Shown one piece after another: positions 1-5,979 of a stretch of DNA of 9,098 nucleotides. Made by a program: the position numbers and the translations under genes. Under the pieces are notes generated by a model. It was not told the DNA's origin, did no database searches, and saw only the letters and a list, made by a program, of their open reading frames with translations. Source of the stretch: Gulosibacter massiliensis (GTDB taxonomy: Bacteria > Actinomycetota > Actinomycetes > Actinomycetales > Microbacteriaceae). How positions within the stretch are numbered: position 1 is the stretch's first letter; every line of letters starts with the position of its first letter. The stretch covers positions 1-9,098 of the forward strand of contig CALPQP020000028.1 of the NCBI GenBank assembly GCA_943325745.2, written 5' to 3'.

Positions 1-1
1 C

Positions 2-178
2 GCCATCGATCTGACCGGGGCGGCCCGCGAGATAGCGGTCGAATGCGAACGCGCGGCGGCGGAAACGCTCATGCGCGTGGTGCGTCCGGGAACATTCGGG
101 CCAACCGAATCCGCGTTCAATCGAATCGCCACATTCGTCGAGACGAAGACCGTCTGGCACACGAAGTCGCTTGCCTAA
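2..178 (+). CDS. C-terminal end of an unidentified protein (5' truncated by the window)
   Basis: The frame is open from the window edge to a TAA at 176-178 and gives 58 residues. The visible part begins as a charged, Ala-rich probable helix (AREIAVECERAAAETLM), continues through RPGTFGPTESAFNRI and ends in FVETKTVWHTKSLA. The terminal FVETKTVWH is reminiscent of the C-terminal oligomerisation strand of NAD(P)-dependent aldehyde dehydrogenases, but that is only a resemblance recalled by eye and the preceding residues do not clearly fit. It does not look like RbfA, which often precedes truB. Codon usage is like the downstream genes. It ends 36 bp before truB, so it could be the upstream member of the same transcription unit, although truB appears to have its own promoter. 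Function left open. Confidence 0.6.
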   Translation, partial: AIDLTGAAREIAVECERAAAETLMRVVRPGTFGPTESAFNRIATFVETKTVWHTKSLA

Positions 179-199
179 GGGCATCCGCCCGAACCCCGC

Positions 200-208
200 T
201 GGTACCCT
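200..208 (+). promoter_or_regulatory. Putative extended -10 promoter of truB (leaderless)
   Basis: TGGTACCCT contains a TG-n extension plus TACCCT (203-208), matching the actinobacterial TAnnnT -10 pattern. It lies six bases before the GTG at 215, so transcription would start at or next to the start codon. I see no good -35 hexamer at normal distance; the TTGCCT at 171-176 is 26 bp away, too far. Inference from pattern only. Confidence 0.4.
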
Positions 209-214
209 CCAAAG

Positions 215-1090
215 GTGATGAGCGGAATCCTTCTCGTCGACAAACCCGCGGGTCCGTCGAGTCACGGAGTCGTGTCGGCGGCTCGGAAAGCGCTCGACAC
301 GCGCAAGATCGGTCACGCGGGGACGCTCGACCCGAGGGCGACGGGATTGTTGGTTCTCGGCGTCGCAACATCGACGAGACTTCTGACCTATTTGGTTGGC
401 GCAGACAAGACCTACACCGCGACAATTCGTTTGGGATCGGCGACAGTGACCGACGATGCTGAGGGTGACGTCATCTTTACCGCTGACCACAACGTCCTGG
501 ACGCCATCACCGACGACGAAATTCAGCGCGAGATCACTTTACTGACGGGGGTGATTGAGCAGAGACCCTCTGCCGTTTCGGCCATCAAGGTCGACGGGCA
601 ACGCGCCTACAACCTGGTGCGGGCGGGGGACGATGTTGTTCTCGATGCCCGTACCGTTACCGTCTCACGGTTCGAATCCCACGCCATCCGTCGAACCCTC
701 GGCGCCATCGACGTCGACGTGACGGTTGATTGTTCGTCGGGCACCTACATTCGAGCGCTCGCCCGAGACATCGGGTCCGCGCTCGGTTGCGGGGGACACC
801 TCACGGCACTGCGGCGCACCCGGGTCGGGTCGCTGGCGGTCGATGACGCCTGTTCGGTCGACGACATTTCGGCCGCGCAACTCATTCCCGCCACCCGAAT
901 CGCCAGTGACCTCTTTCCCGTGTTGGCGGTGACCGATGCCGAGGCCGTCGACATCGGTCACGGAAAAAGGTTGGCGACAACAATTGCCGATGCGACTCTC
1001 GTTGCGGTCGTTCACGGCGACCGTCTCATCGCGATCGCGACGGTGTCGAAGGGTGTCGCTCGAGTCGTGACAGGCTTTCCACATGATTGA
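215..1090 (+). CDS. truB: tRNA pseudouridine(55) synthase TruB
   Basis: Isomerises U55 in the T-loop of nearly all tRNAs to pseudouridine in the cytoplasm. The 291-residue product has the TruB N-terminal signature GILLVDKPAG, then KIGHAGTLDPRATGLL (residues 31-46) with the catalytic aspartate at Asp39, and the YIRALARDIG and HLTALRRTRVG motifs of the catalytic fold. The last roughly 70 residues form the short C-terminal domain seen in actinobacterial TruB. Two start codons are adjacent, GTG 215 and ATG 218. AAGG at 212-215 is too close to ATG to act as a good Shine-Dalgarno, and the TACCCT box six bases upstream suggests leaderless initiation at GTG 215. Its stop overlaps the next gene by 8 bp, so the two are probably translated together. 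In many actinobacteria truB is followed by ribF; here it is not. Family assignment is firm. Confidence 0.97.
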   Translation: MMSGILLVDKPAGPSSHGVVSAARKALDTRKIGHAGTLDPRATGLLVLGVATSTRLLTYLVGADKTYTATIRLGSATVTDDAEGDVIFTADHNVLDAITDDEIQREITLLTGVIEQRPSAVSAIKVDGQRAYNLVRAGDDVVLDARTVTVSRFESHAIRRTLGAIDVDVTVDCSSGTYIRALARDIGSALGCGGHLTALRRTRVGSLAVDDACSVDDISAAQLIPATRIASDLFPVLAVTDAEAVDIGHGKRLATTIADATLVAVVHGDRLIAIATVSKGVARVVTGFPHD

Positions 1091-1445
1091 GTGGCTCACC
1101 ATCGCGAGTGTCGCGTGCGCTCTCGCCGCGGGGTTGATTTCGGTCATCTCGGGAATTCGCGGAAATCCTCCGCGGGACCTCACCGTTCTCGGCACTGTGT
1201 CGGTGGCTGTCGTGCTCGTCGTTATCCTCGTTGTCGCGATCGTCCAACCGCTCGTGGGGAACCCACCCGGGGGTGATGCGCTCGAGTTTTGGTTGTACCT
1301 CGTGACCGCGCTCGCGATGACCATCGGTGTCACGTTGTGGGCACTTGTTGACCGCACCCGATTCGCGACGATTGCCATGGGCGTCGTGTCTCTCGCCATC
1401 GCGGTCATGATCGTTCGCATGTCAATCATTTGGACCGGGGCGTAG
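1083..1445 (+). CDS. Small four-helix integral membrane protein, conserved in actinobacteria, function unknown
   Basis: The 120-residue product is very hydrophobic, with four likely transmembrane helices at about residues 4-25, 34-57, 66-90 and 94-115. Short polar loops contain GIRGNPPRD, VGNPPGGDALEFW and LVDRTRF. The pattern of NPP, EFW-YL, D/ERTR and a terminal helix with AVMIVRM-IIW resembles an uncharacterised actinobacterial membrane protein I have seen in translation and RNA-processing neighbourhoods; this is from memory and unverified. There is no signal peptide cleavage site and no catalytic motif. The ATG at 1083 lies inside truB (8-bp overlap) and its stop TAG shares one base with the GTG of hemW. 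A weak CAGGCT at 1071-1076, six bases before the ATG, could be a leaderless -10 but lacks the leading T. Co-location with truB and hemW does not define a role. Confidence 0.85.
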   Translation: MIEWLTIASVACALAAGLISVISGIRGNPPRDLTVLGTVSVAVVLVVILVVAIVQPLVGNPPGGDALEFWLYLVTALAMTIGVTLWALVDRTRFATIAMGVVSLAIAVMIVRMSIIWTGA

Positions 1446-2659
1446 TGGCGTCCCTTCCGCGAGGTGAGGTCGCGCCTCGCGACGGCTCAATCCCGTCGGT
1501 CGGCCTCCCCGAGACGCCGTTTGGCGTCTATCTGCACATCCCGTTTTGCACGGTTCGATGCGGATATTGCGACTTCAACACCTACACGGCGACGGAATTG
1601 CGGGGTGTCACACGTCAGTCCTTCGTGGACGACCTCCTCGCCGAAATTGTCTTCGCCGAACGCGTCCTAGCCGACAACGGCTCGCCGCGTCGACCAGCCG
1701 CCACGGTGTTCATCGGCGGAGGCACCCCGACGCTTTTGCCAGAGGGCGACATCGCCCGCGTGCTCGACGCGGTGCGCACGTCGTTCGGGATTGCTGACGG
1801 CGCCGAGGTCACCATCGAAGCGAACCCCGACACGGTGACCCGCGAGTCCCTTCGCGCATTTGCGGACGCGGGCGTCACCCGACTTTCGGTCGGAATGCAA
1901 TCGGCGGTTCCCCGCGTTCTCTCCATCCTCGACCGCACCCACGAGCCCGCGTCGGTCGGCACCGCCGTCGTGTGGGCGAAAGACGCGGGTCTGCAGACCT
2001 CGGTGGACCTCATCTATGGAACGCCAGGCGAAACTCTGGACGAATGGCGAACCAGTCTCTCCGCCGCCATCGCGCTCGAAACCGACCACATCTCGGCCTA
2101 TTCGCTCATCGTCGAGGAGGGCACGGCTCTTGAGCGACGTATTCGCCGCGGCGGACTCGAACCCATTGACGACGACACTCACGCCGACATGTACGAGATG
2201 GCGGATGCGTTACTCACCGAGGCGGGATTTGACTGGTACGAAGTGAGCAACTGGGCGCGCGGTGCTGACGCGCGTTCGCGGCACAACTTGTCGTACTGGC
2301 AGGGGACGGATTGGTGGGGGTTCGGACCGGGGGCGCACAGCCACCTCAACGGTGTCCGATGGTGGAACGTCAAGCACCCCGCGGCGTACGCCGAGCGAAT
2401 CGCAGCCGGCGAATCACCCGCTCTCGAGCGCGAGGTTCTCGACGCCGATCAGCGCGCCGATGAAGTTGTGCTTCTGGGGCTTCGCGTTCGTGACGGCATC
2501 GCGATGGACGGGCTCAGGCCAACCGGTCGCAGCGCTGTCGCCGGGCTCATCGCCGACGGACTCGTCGAGGGCCCTCAGGCCATCGCCGGTCGACTCGTGC
2601 TCACGTCCCGCGGGAGGTTGCTCGCTGACTTTGTCGTTCGAACGCTGCTATCCGACTAG
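1445..2659 (+). CDS. hemW: Radical SAM haem chaperone HemW (HemN-like)
   Basis: HemW is a radical SAM protein that binds haem and delivers it to target proteins; it was long annotated as oxygen-independent coproporphyrinogen III oxidase. The 404-residue product shows GVYLHIPFC followed by the cluster motif C-x3-C-x2-C (Cys35, Cys39, Cys42, with CGYCDF), the SAM-binding GGGTPT (residues 91-96), then SVGMQS, DLIYGTPGET and HISAYSLIVEEGTAL, and a C-terminal HemN domain with winged-helix features (GLIADGLVEG). The CxYCDF form and length fit HemW rather than true HemN, but this was judged by eye. I chose GTG 1445 rather than TTG 1430: it shares one base with the TAG of the upstream gene (TAGTG) and gives an N-terminus like other actinobacterial HemW. 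The usual neighbour lepA is not upstream. Its stop is interleaved with that of the converging reverse gene. Confidence 0.95.
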   Translation: MASLPRGEVAPRDGSIPSVGLPETPFGVYLHIPFCTVRCGYCDFNTYTATELRGVTRQSFVDDLLAEIVFAERVLADNGSPRRPAATVFIGGGTPTLLPEGDIARVLDAVRTSFGIADGAEVTIEANPDTVTRESLRAFADAGVTRLSVGMQSAVPRVLSILDRTHEPASVGTAVVWAKDAGLQTSVDLIYGTPGETLDEWRTSLSAAIALETDHISAYSLIVEEGTALERRIRRGGLEPIDDDTHADMYEMADALLTEAGFDWYEVSNWARGADARSRHNLSYWQGTDWWGFGPGAHSHLNGVRWWNVKHPAAYAERIAAGESPALEREVLDADQRADEVVLLGLRVRDGIAMDGLRPTGRSAVAGLIADGLVEGPQAIAGRLVLTSRGRLLADFVVRTLLSD

Positions 2660-3009
2660 GCGACGATGCGAAACGCGAAGGGGTAGCGGTAACGCTCACC
2701 CTTGTTCGCGGCCTGGAAACCGAGGAACGCCCACCAAATGCAGACGGCCCAGATCCCGAGTGTTACAACCCCGCTGACGACGCCCCAAATGAAGAACAGA
2801 ACGAACGTCAAGATGCTGTTGGCGCTGTGCGCGAGGACGACCGTGATTTGAAAATTGAGTGCTTCTTTCGCGTTGCTGTCGACCTGCGCGTCACGCGACG
2901 TGTTAGTCAACCAGATAACGAGTGGCGCCACGAAACTTGTGAGGATTCCCAAAATGTGGGCCAACCCAGCGAGTTGATTAGCTTGACCAGATGACTTCGA
3001 CGTTGCCAT
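2656..3009 (-). CDS. DUF4870-type (Tic20-like) small membrane protein
   Basis: The 117-residue product has a polar N-terminus (MATSKSSGQANQ), then a first helix around residues 12-33 (LAHILGILTSFVAPLVIWL), the characteristic polar segment VDSNAKEALNFQI (about 43-55), and two further helices around 52-72 and 76-97, ending in ANKGERYRYPFAFRIV. The H-x-x-G-I near the first helix, the N-x-KEALNFQ motif and the GE-x-YRYPF tail identify the DUF4870/Tic20-like family, whose molecular function is unknown. The start at 3009 is fixed by a strong AAGGAG (3021-3016) six bases upstream; an upstream in-frame ATG at 3036 would read through that Shine-Dalgarno and is unlikely. It is divergent from hrcA and convergent with hemW. 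A gene of this family in this place is, from memory, common in Microbacteriaceae. Confidence 0.9.
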   Translation of the reverse strand: MATSKSSGQANQLAGLAHILGILTSFVAPLVIWLTNTSRDAQVDSNAKEALNFQITVVLAHSANSILTFVLFFIWGVVSGVVTLGIWAVCIWWAFLGFQAANKGERYRYPFAFRIVA

Positions 3010-3015
3010 GGAGTG

Positions 3016-3021
3016 CTCCTT
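3016..3021 (-). promoter_or_regulatory. Strong Shine-Dalgarno of the DUF4870 gene
   Basis: AAGGAG on the reverse strand stands six bases before the ATG at 3009. It decides the start over the in-frame upstream ATG at 3036. It is among the strongest ribosome binding sites in the window, where several genes seem leaderless or coupled. Confidence 0.75.
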
Positions 3022-3051
3022 GGTTGTTCGTCGCACGGCGGATACCGCGCG

Positions 3052-3057
3052 TACTAT
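3052..3057 (+). promoter_or_regulatory. Putative -10 of the hrcA-dnaJ promoter
   Basis: TACTAT matches TATAAT at four of six positions and would put the transcription start near 3064, at the left edge of the CIRCE operator. The -35 is not clear: GTCGCA at 3030-3035 (16-bp spacing) is the best of weak candidates. Inferred from position and pattern. Confidence 0.45.
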
Positions 3058-3064
3058 TGAGGTA

Positions 3065-3091
3065 TTAGCAATCTACACGCGAGAGTGCCAA
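3065..3091. promoter_or_regulatory. CIRCE element (HrcA operator)
   Basis: TTAGCAATC, nine spacer bases (3074-3082), then GAGTGCCAA. The known CIRCE consensus is TTAGCACTC-N9-GAGTGCTAA, so each nine-base arm has one mismatch and the spacing is exact. It lies 14 bp before the hrcA start codon and just downstream of the putative -10, the classical position for HrcA repression of its own operon at normal temperature. This strongly supports hrcA-dnaJ autoregulation. The right arm also contains, on the reverse strand, a TTGGCA that could act as a -35 for the divergent gene. Confidence 0.92.
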
Positions 3092-3095
3092 GTAT

Positions 3096-3101
3096 GGAGG
3101 T
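3096..3101 (+). promoter_or_regulatory. Shine-Dalgarno of hrcA
   Basis: GGAGGT ends four bases before the ATG at 3106. It favours this start over GTG 3085 and ATG 3094, which lie inside the CIRCE arm or upstream of the ribosome binding site. Confidence 0.75.
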
Positions 3102-3105
3102 GTCG

Positions 3106-4128
3106 ATGGTTTCGCAACGTGCGTTGGAGGTTCTGCGCGTCATCGTCGAGGACTATGTCGACTCGCGGGAACCGGTTGGTTCCAAGGCAATTGTGGAACG
3201 CCATGATTTTGGAGTGTCGGCGGCGACAATCCGCAACGACATGGCGATTTTGGAGGAGGCTAACCTCATTCACGCGCCGCACACGTCAGCCGGGCGAGTA
3301 CCGACGGATCTCGGGTATCGCCGTTTCGTCGATTCCCTGAGTGACATTCGACCGTTGACCGTTAAGCAGGTCGGCGCTATCCAGCGATTCCTCGACGAGT
3401 CTCTAGACCTCGACGATTTCTTCGCTCGCACCGTCAAGTTGTTGTCCGACCTCACGAATCAGGTCGCGATGGTGCAATTTCCGGCGCTGGGCAACGAACG
3501 AGTTGCGCACGTGGAAATCGTTCCTGTTTCCCCGAGCAAGGCCTACATCATTCTGATCACGGCGGCGGGAAGCGTTGACCGACGGATGGTTGATTTCAAC
3601 GCCGAACTCGACGAGACGACCCTCGCCGATGTTCGGGCCAGGGTTGCGACAACCTTGTCGAGCGTTTCGCTCAGCGAGGTGGACGGAGCGATGTCGAAGC
3701 TCGCCGAATCCGTTCCACTCTCGCTTCAACCGATCATCGCCGACGTGCGCACGGCGCTCAAATCGCAGGTCGACTCGCACCGCAAGGACCGGCTCATCGT
3801 CGCCGGTACCCCCAAACTTGTCCGAGCCGACATGGACTTTGCGGGGTCCGTAGCGCCGGTGCTCGATGCGATTGAAGAACAAGTCACGCTTTTACGTCTG
3901 TTCGGGGAAATGCGTGCTCAGGGAGACGACTCTGGTGTTCGAATTGGACGCGAAATGTCGGATCACCTGTCCGACACCGCCATCATTTCGCACTCGTACT
4001 CGGCGATGGGAGGCGACACGTCACGAGTGGCGATTCTGGGACCGACGCGGATGAACTATCCCCTCAACATGGCGGCCGTCGGGGCCGTCGCCAGCTATTT
4101 GTCAGGGGTTTTGGGAGACGACGCATAA
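3106..4128 (+). CDS. hrcA: Heat-inducible transcription repressor HrcA
   Basis: HrcA is the dimeric repressor that binds CIRCE and needs chaperonin GroE for activity; heat shock relieves repression. The 340-residue product has the N-terminal winged helix-turn-helix with EPVGSKAIVERHDFGVSAATIRNDMA split across helices (about residues 23-48), followed by LEEANLIHAPHTSAGRVPTD, the wing. The middle GAF-like region contains VAMVQFPALG and the C-terminus has the conserved AILGPTRMNYPLNMAAVGAV. Length is normal for the family. The start at ATG 3106 is chosen for its GGAGGT and because it gives the family N-terminus MVSQRALEVLRVIVEDYV. The CIRCE immediately upstream confirms the identity. dnaJ follows with zero spacing; groESL, dnaK and grpE are not in the window. 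Confidence 0.97.
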   Translation: MVSQRALEVLRVIVEDYVDSREPVGSKAIVERHDFGVSAATIRNDMAILEEANLIHAPHTSAGRVPTDLGYRRFVDSLSDIRPLTVKQVGAIQRFLDESLDLDDFFARTVKLLSDLTNQVAMVQFPALGNERVAHVEIVPVSPSKAYIILITAAGSVDRRMVDFNAELDETTLADVRARVATTLSSVSLSEVDGAMSKLAESVPLSLQPIIADVRTALKSQVDSHRKDRLIVAGTPKLVRADMDFAGSVAPVLDAIEEQVTLLRLFGEMRAQGDDSGVRIGREMSDHLSDTAIISHSYSAMGGDTSRVAILGPTRMNYPLNMAAVGAVASYLSGVLGDDA

Positions 4129-5226
4129 ATGGACCATTACGAGATTTTGGGAGTGGCCCGCGACGCCAGCCCGGACGTCATCAAGAAGGCCTATCGAAAA
4201 CTCGCGCGCGAACTCCACCCCGATGTGAATTCCGAGGACGGCGCCGAGGAACGGTTCAAGGCCGTGACCCACGCCTACGACGTTCTGGGGGACGCCGAAC
4301 AGCGTCGCAATTACGACATGGGCGGTCAGAGCAATTTCGGCGGGATGCCCGGGTTCGGGAACATGGGCGACGTCTTTGACGCGTTCTTCGGCGGAGGCCA
4401 GTCCCGAGGCCCGCAGTCGCGTGCCCAGCGCGGAAACGACGCTCTGCTTCGCGTGGACATCGAGCTCGTTGACGTGATTTTCGGGGGCGATCGTGAAATA
4501 GAGGTCGACACCGCCGTGCTCTGTGGCACCTGTCAGGGAACGTGTTGCGCGCCCGGCACGGGCGCGTCGCGCTGTGATGTCTGTGGCGGAAGTGGCTCGG
4601 TGCAGCGTCAGGTTCGCAGCCTTCTGGGAAACATTGTCACGGCGACTCCGTGTGGTTCGTGTCGTGGATACGGAACCGTCATCGCGGCCGCGTGCCCGAC
4701 GTGTGCTGGACACGGACGCGTTAGGGCCCGGACAACCCTCGACGTTCACATCCCGGCCGGACTCGAAACGGGGCAGCGCGTCCATCTGCGCGGTGTCGGC
4801 GAGGTCGGTGAAGCCGGCGGTCCGGCGGGAGACGTGTACGTCGAATTCCACGTCACCCCCTCTGAGGTGTGGGCGCGTCAGGGTGACGACCTTCTCGCAA
4901 CGGTTCAGATCGACATGGTCGATGCGATTCGCGGAACGACCGTCACACTCGACGCTCTCGATGGTGAGGTCTCGTTCGACATCAAGGCCGGAGCACAGTC
5001 GGGTGACGTCATCGTGGTCAAGAGCCGCGGTGTTGGGCACCTGCGCGGAAGCGGCCGCGGCGACGCCAAGTTCGGCGTTCAGGTGATGACACCGGGCAAG
5101 CTCAACGCAAAGGAATCCAAACTCATCGAGGAGTTCGCGGCGCTTCGACCGGCGGCGGCACCCCACTTGGCTGAGCACCGCCAGGGACTCTTCGCCAAAC
5201 TTCGCGATCGTTTCTTCACGGTCTAA
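4129..5226 (+). CDS. dnaJ: Chaperone DnaJ (HrcA-linked, DnaJ2-type), type I Hsp40
   Basis: Cochaperone that stimulates DnaK ATPase activity and delivers unfolded clients. The 365-residue product has a J domain (1 to about 65) with the HPD motif at residues 30-32, a Gly/Phe-rich linker (about 66-95, FGGMPGFGNM and FFGGG), and four zinc-binding repeats: CGTCQGTC (132-139), CDVCGGSG (149-156), CGSCRGYG (175-182) and CPTCAGHG (189-196). The C-terminal substrate-binding domain includes LDVHIPAGLETGQRVHLRGVGE. The first zinc repeat ends in Cys rather than Gly (CQGTCC), a form I recall from the second, hrcA-linked DnaJ of actinobacteria. The organism may thus have another DnaJ beside dnaK. The ATG directly abuts the hrcA TAA; a GGGAG at 4113-4117 lies 11 bases upstream, so coupling with hrcA is likely and both are presumably controlled by the CIRCE. 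Its stop overlaps rsmE by one base (TAATG). Confidence 0.97.
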   Translation: MDHYEILGVARDASPDVIKKAYRKLARELHPDVNSEDGAEERFKAVTHAYDVLGDAEQRRNYDMGGQSNFGGMPGFGNMGDVFDAFFGGGQSRGPQSRAQRGNDALLRVDIELVDVIFGGDREIEVDTAVLCGTCQGTCCAPGTGASRCDVCGGSGSVQRQVRSLLGNIVTATPCGSCRGYGTVIAAACPTCAGHGRVRARTTLDVHIPAGLETGQRVHLRGVGEVGEAGGPAGDVYVEFHVTPSEVWARQGDDLLATVQIDMVDAIRGTTVTLDALDGEVSFDIKAGAQSGDVIVVKSRGVGHLRGSGRGDAKFGVQVMTPGKLNAKESKLIEEFAALRPAAAPHLAEHRQGLFAKLRDRFFTV

Positions 5227-5960
5227 TGGCGAACCTGTACTTCACCGCCACGCCCCTCGACGCATCGACCGTTCGCATCGAATTGACGGGGGATGAGGCA
5301 CGGCACGCGGTTCAGGTCGCCCGCGTTCGCGTCGGTGAACGATTTAGTGTGTCCGACGGTCGTGGTTGGCATGCCGACGCCGTCGTCACATCGGCCGACA
5401 AGTCTGTTGTCGTGTGCGACGTCGAACAGGTTCGATTCGATTCCGCTCCGAGCACGCGTTTCGTGCTTGCCCAGGCCCTCGCCAAGGGCGACCGCGATGA
5501 AATGGCGATTCAGATGGCGACCGAACTCGGTGTCGACACGGTGATTCCGTGGCAGTCGGAACGGAGCGTCTCGCGCTGGGCGGGCGACAAGGTCGCAAAG
5601 GGAATGGCTCGGTGGACGGCAATCGTGCGCGAGGCGTCCAAACAGGCCGTGCGCAGTCGAATCCCGGCGGTTACTAATCCGGTGTCGACCGCCACTCTGT
5701 GTGGCAGTGTGCCCGAGGCAAACTGGATTGTGCTCGACCCTCGCGCGTCCACGAGTCTGACCGAGTGGTTCGCGTCGGCCAGCAACCCGGCCACCGTCGG
5801 TGTGATTGTCGGGCCCGAGGGTGGTATTACCGATGACGAGATCGCACGTTTCGAGACCGATGGGGCAACACCCGTTCGACTAGCCGGGCCTATCCTGCGC
5901 ACATCGACGGCAGGCCCCGCCGCGATTGCCGCCATTCTTGCCCTGAGCGGCACCTGGTAG
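5226..5960 (+). CDS. rsmE: 16S rRNA (uracil1498-N3)-methyltransferase RsmE
   Basis: SAM-dependent SPOUT methyltransferase that methylates N3 of U1498 in 16S rRNA on the assembled 30S subunit. The 244-residue product has an N-terminal PUA-like domain (GDEARHAVQVARVRVGE) and the SPOUT domain with RFVLAQALAKGDRDEMAIQMATELGV, the EASKQAVRSRIP motif, GPEGG (196-200) and the knot LAGPILRTSTAG (219-230) that binds SAM. The ILRTSTA variant in place of LRTETA is, from memory, usual in actinobacteria. The ATG shares its A with the dnaJ stop TAA, so it is translationally coupled to dnaJ. No separate promoter is visible. A following 19-bp gap holds the likely promoter of the HIT gene. Confidence 0.96.
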   Translation: MANLYFTATPLDASTVRIELTGDEARHAVQVARVRVGERFSVSDGRGWHADAVVTSADKSVVVCDVEQVRFDSAPSTRFVLAQALAKGDRDEMAIQMATELGVDTVIPWQSERSVSRWAGDKVAKGMARWTAIVREASKQAVRSRIPAVTNPVSTATLCGSVPEANWIVLDPRASTSLTEWFASASNPATVGVIVGPEGGITDDEIARFETDGATPVRLAGPILRTSTAGPAAIAAILALSGTW

Positions 5961-5972
5961 CGCGGATAGACT
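5943..5972 (+). promoter_or_regulatory. Putative leaderless promoter of the HIT gene
   Basis: TAGACT at 5967-5972 is a good TAnnnT -10, seven bases before the ATG at 5980. CTGAGC at 5943-5948, 18 bp upstream, is a weak -35. There is no Shine-Dalgarno in the seven bases GGGCTCA, so the transcript probably begins at or next to the ATG. It lies at the end of rsmE and in the 19-bp gap. Confidence 0.5.
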
Positions 5973-5979
5973 GGGCTCA

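Noticed and set aside
43..462. A forward open frame of 139 codons over the window start and truB
   Set aside because: Arg/Ser-rich out-of-frame translation overlapping the partial gene and truB; no conserved sequence.
665..1429. A 254-codon reverse-strand open frame opposite truB and the small membrane gene
   Set aside because: Antisense shadow of two supported forward genes, with no ribosome binding site or family motif.
1430..1444. TTG 1430 as the hemW start
   Set aside because: It would add five residues inside the preceding gene with no ribosome binding site; GTG 1445 forms a TAGTG junction and a family-like N-terminus.
2640..2700. Possible bidirectional terminator between hemW and the reverse gene
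   Set aside because: The genes overlap by their stop codons and I found no stable inverted repeat followed by T-rich sequence on either strand.
3085..3105. GTG 3085 or ATG 3094 as the hrcA start
   Set aside because: GTG 3085 lies in the CIRCE right arm and ATG 3094 leaves no ribosome binding site; ATG 3106 has GGAGGT at good spacing and gives the family N-terminus.
4102..5178. A 358-codon open frame on the reverse strand opposite dnaJ
   Set aside because: It is a mirror of dnaJ codon bias (GC-rich third positions suppress antisense stops). It is low-complexity, rich in Arg, Val and Asp, with no recognisable domain, and dnaJ itself is beyond doubt.
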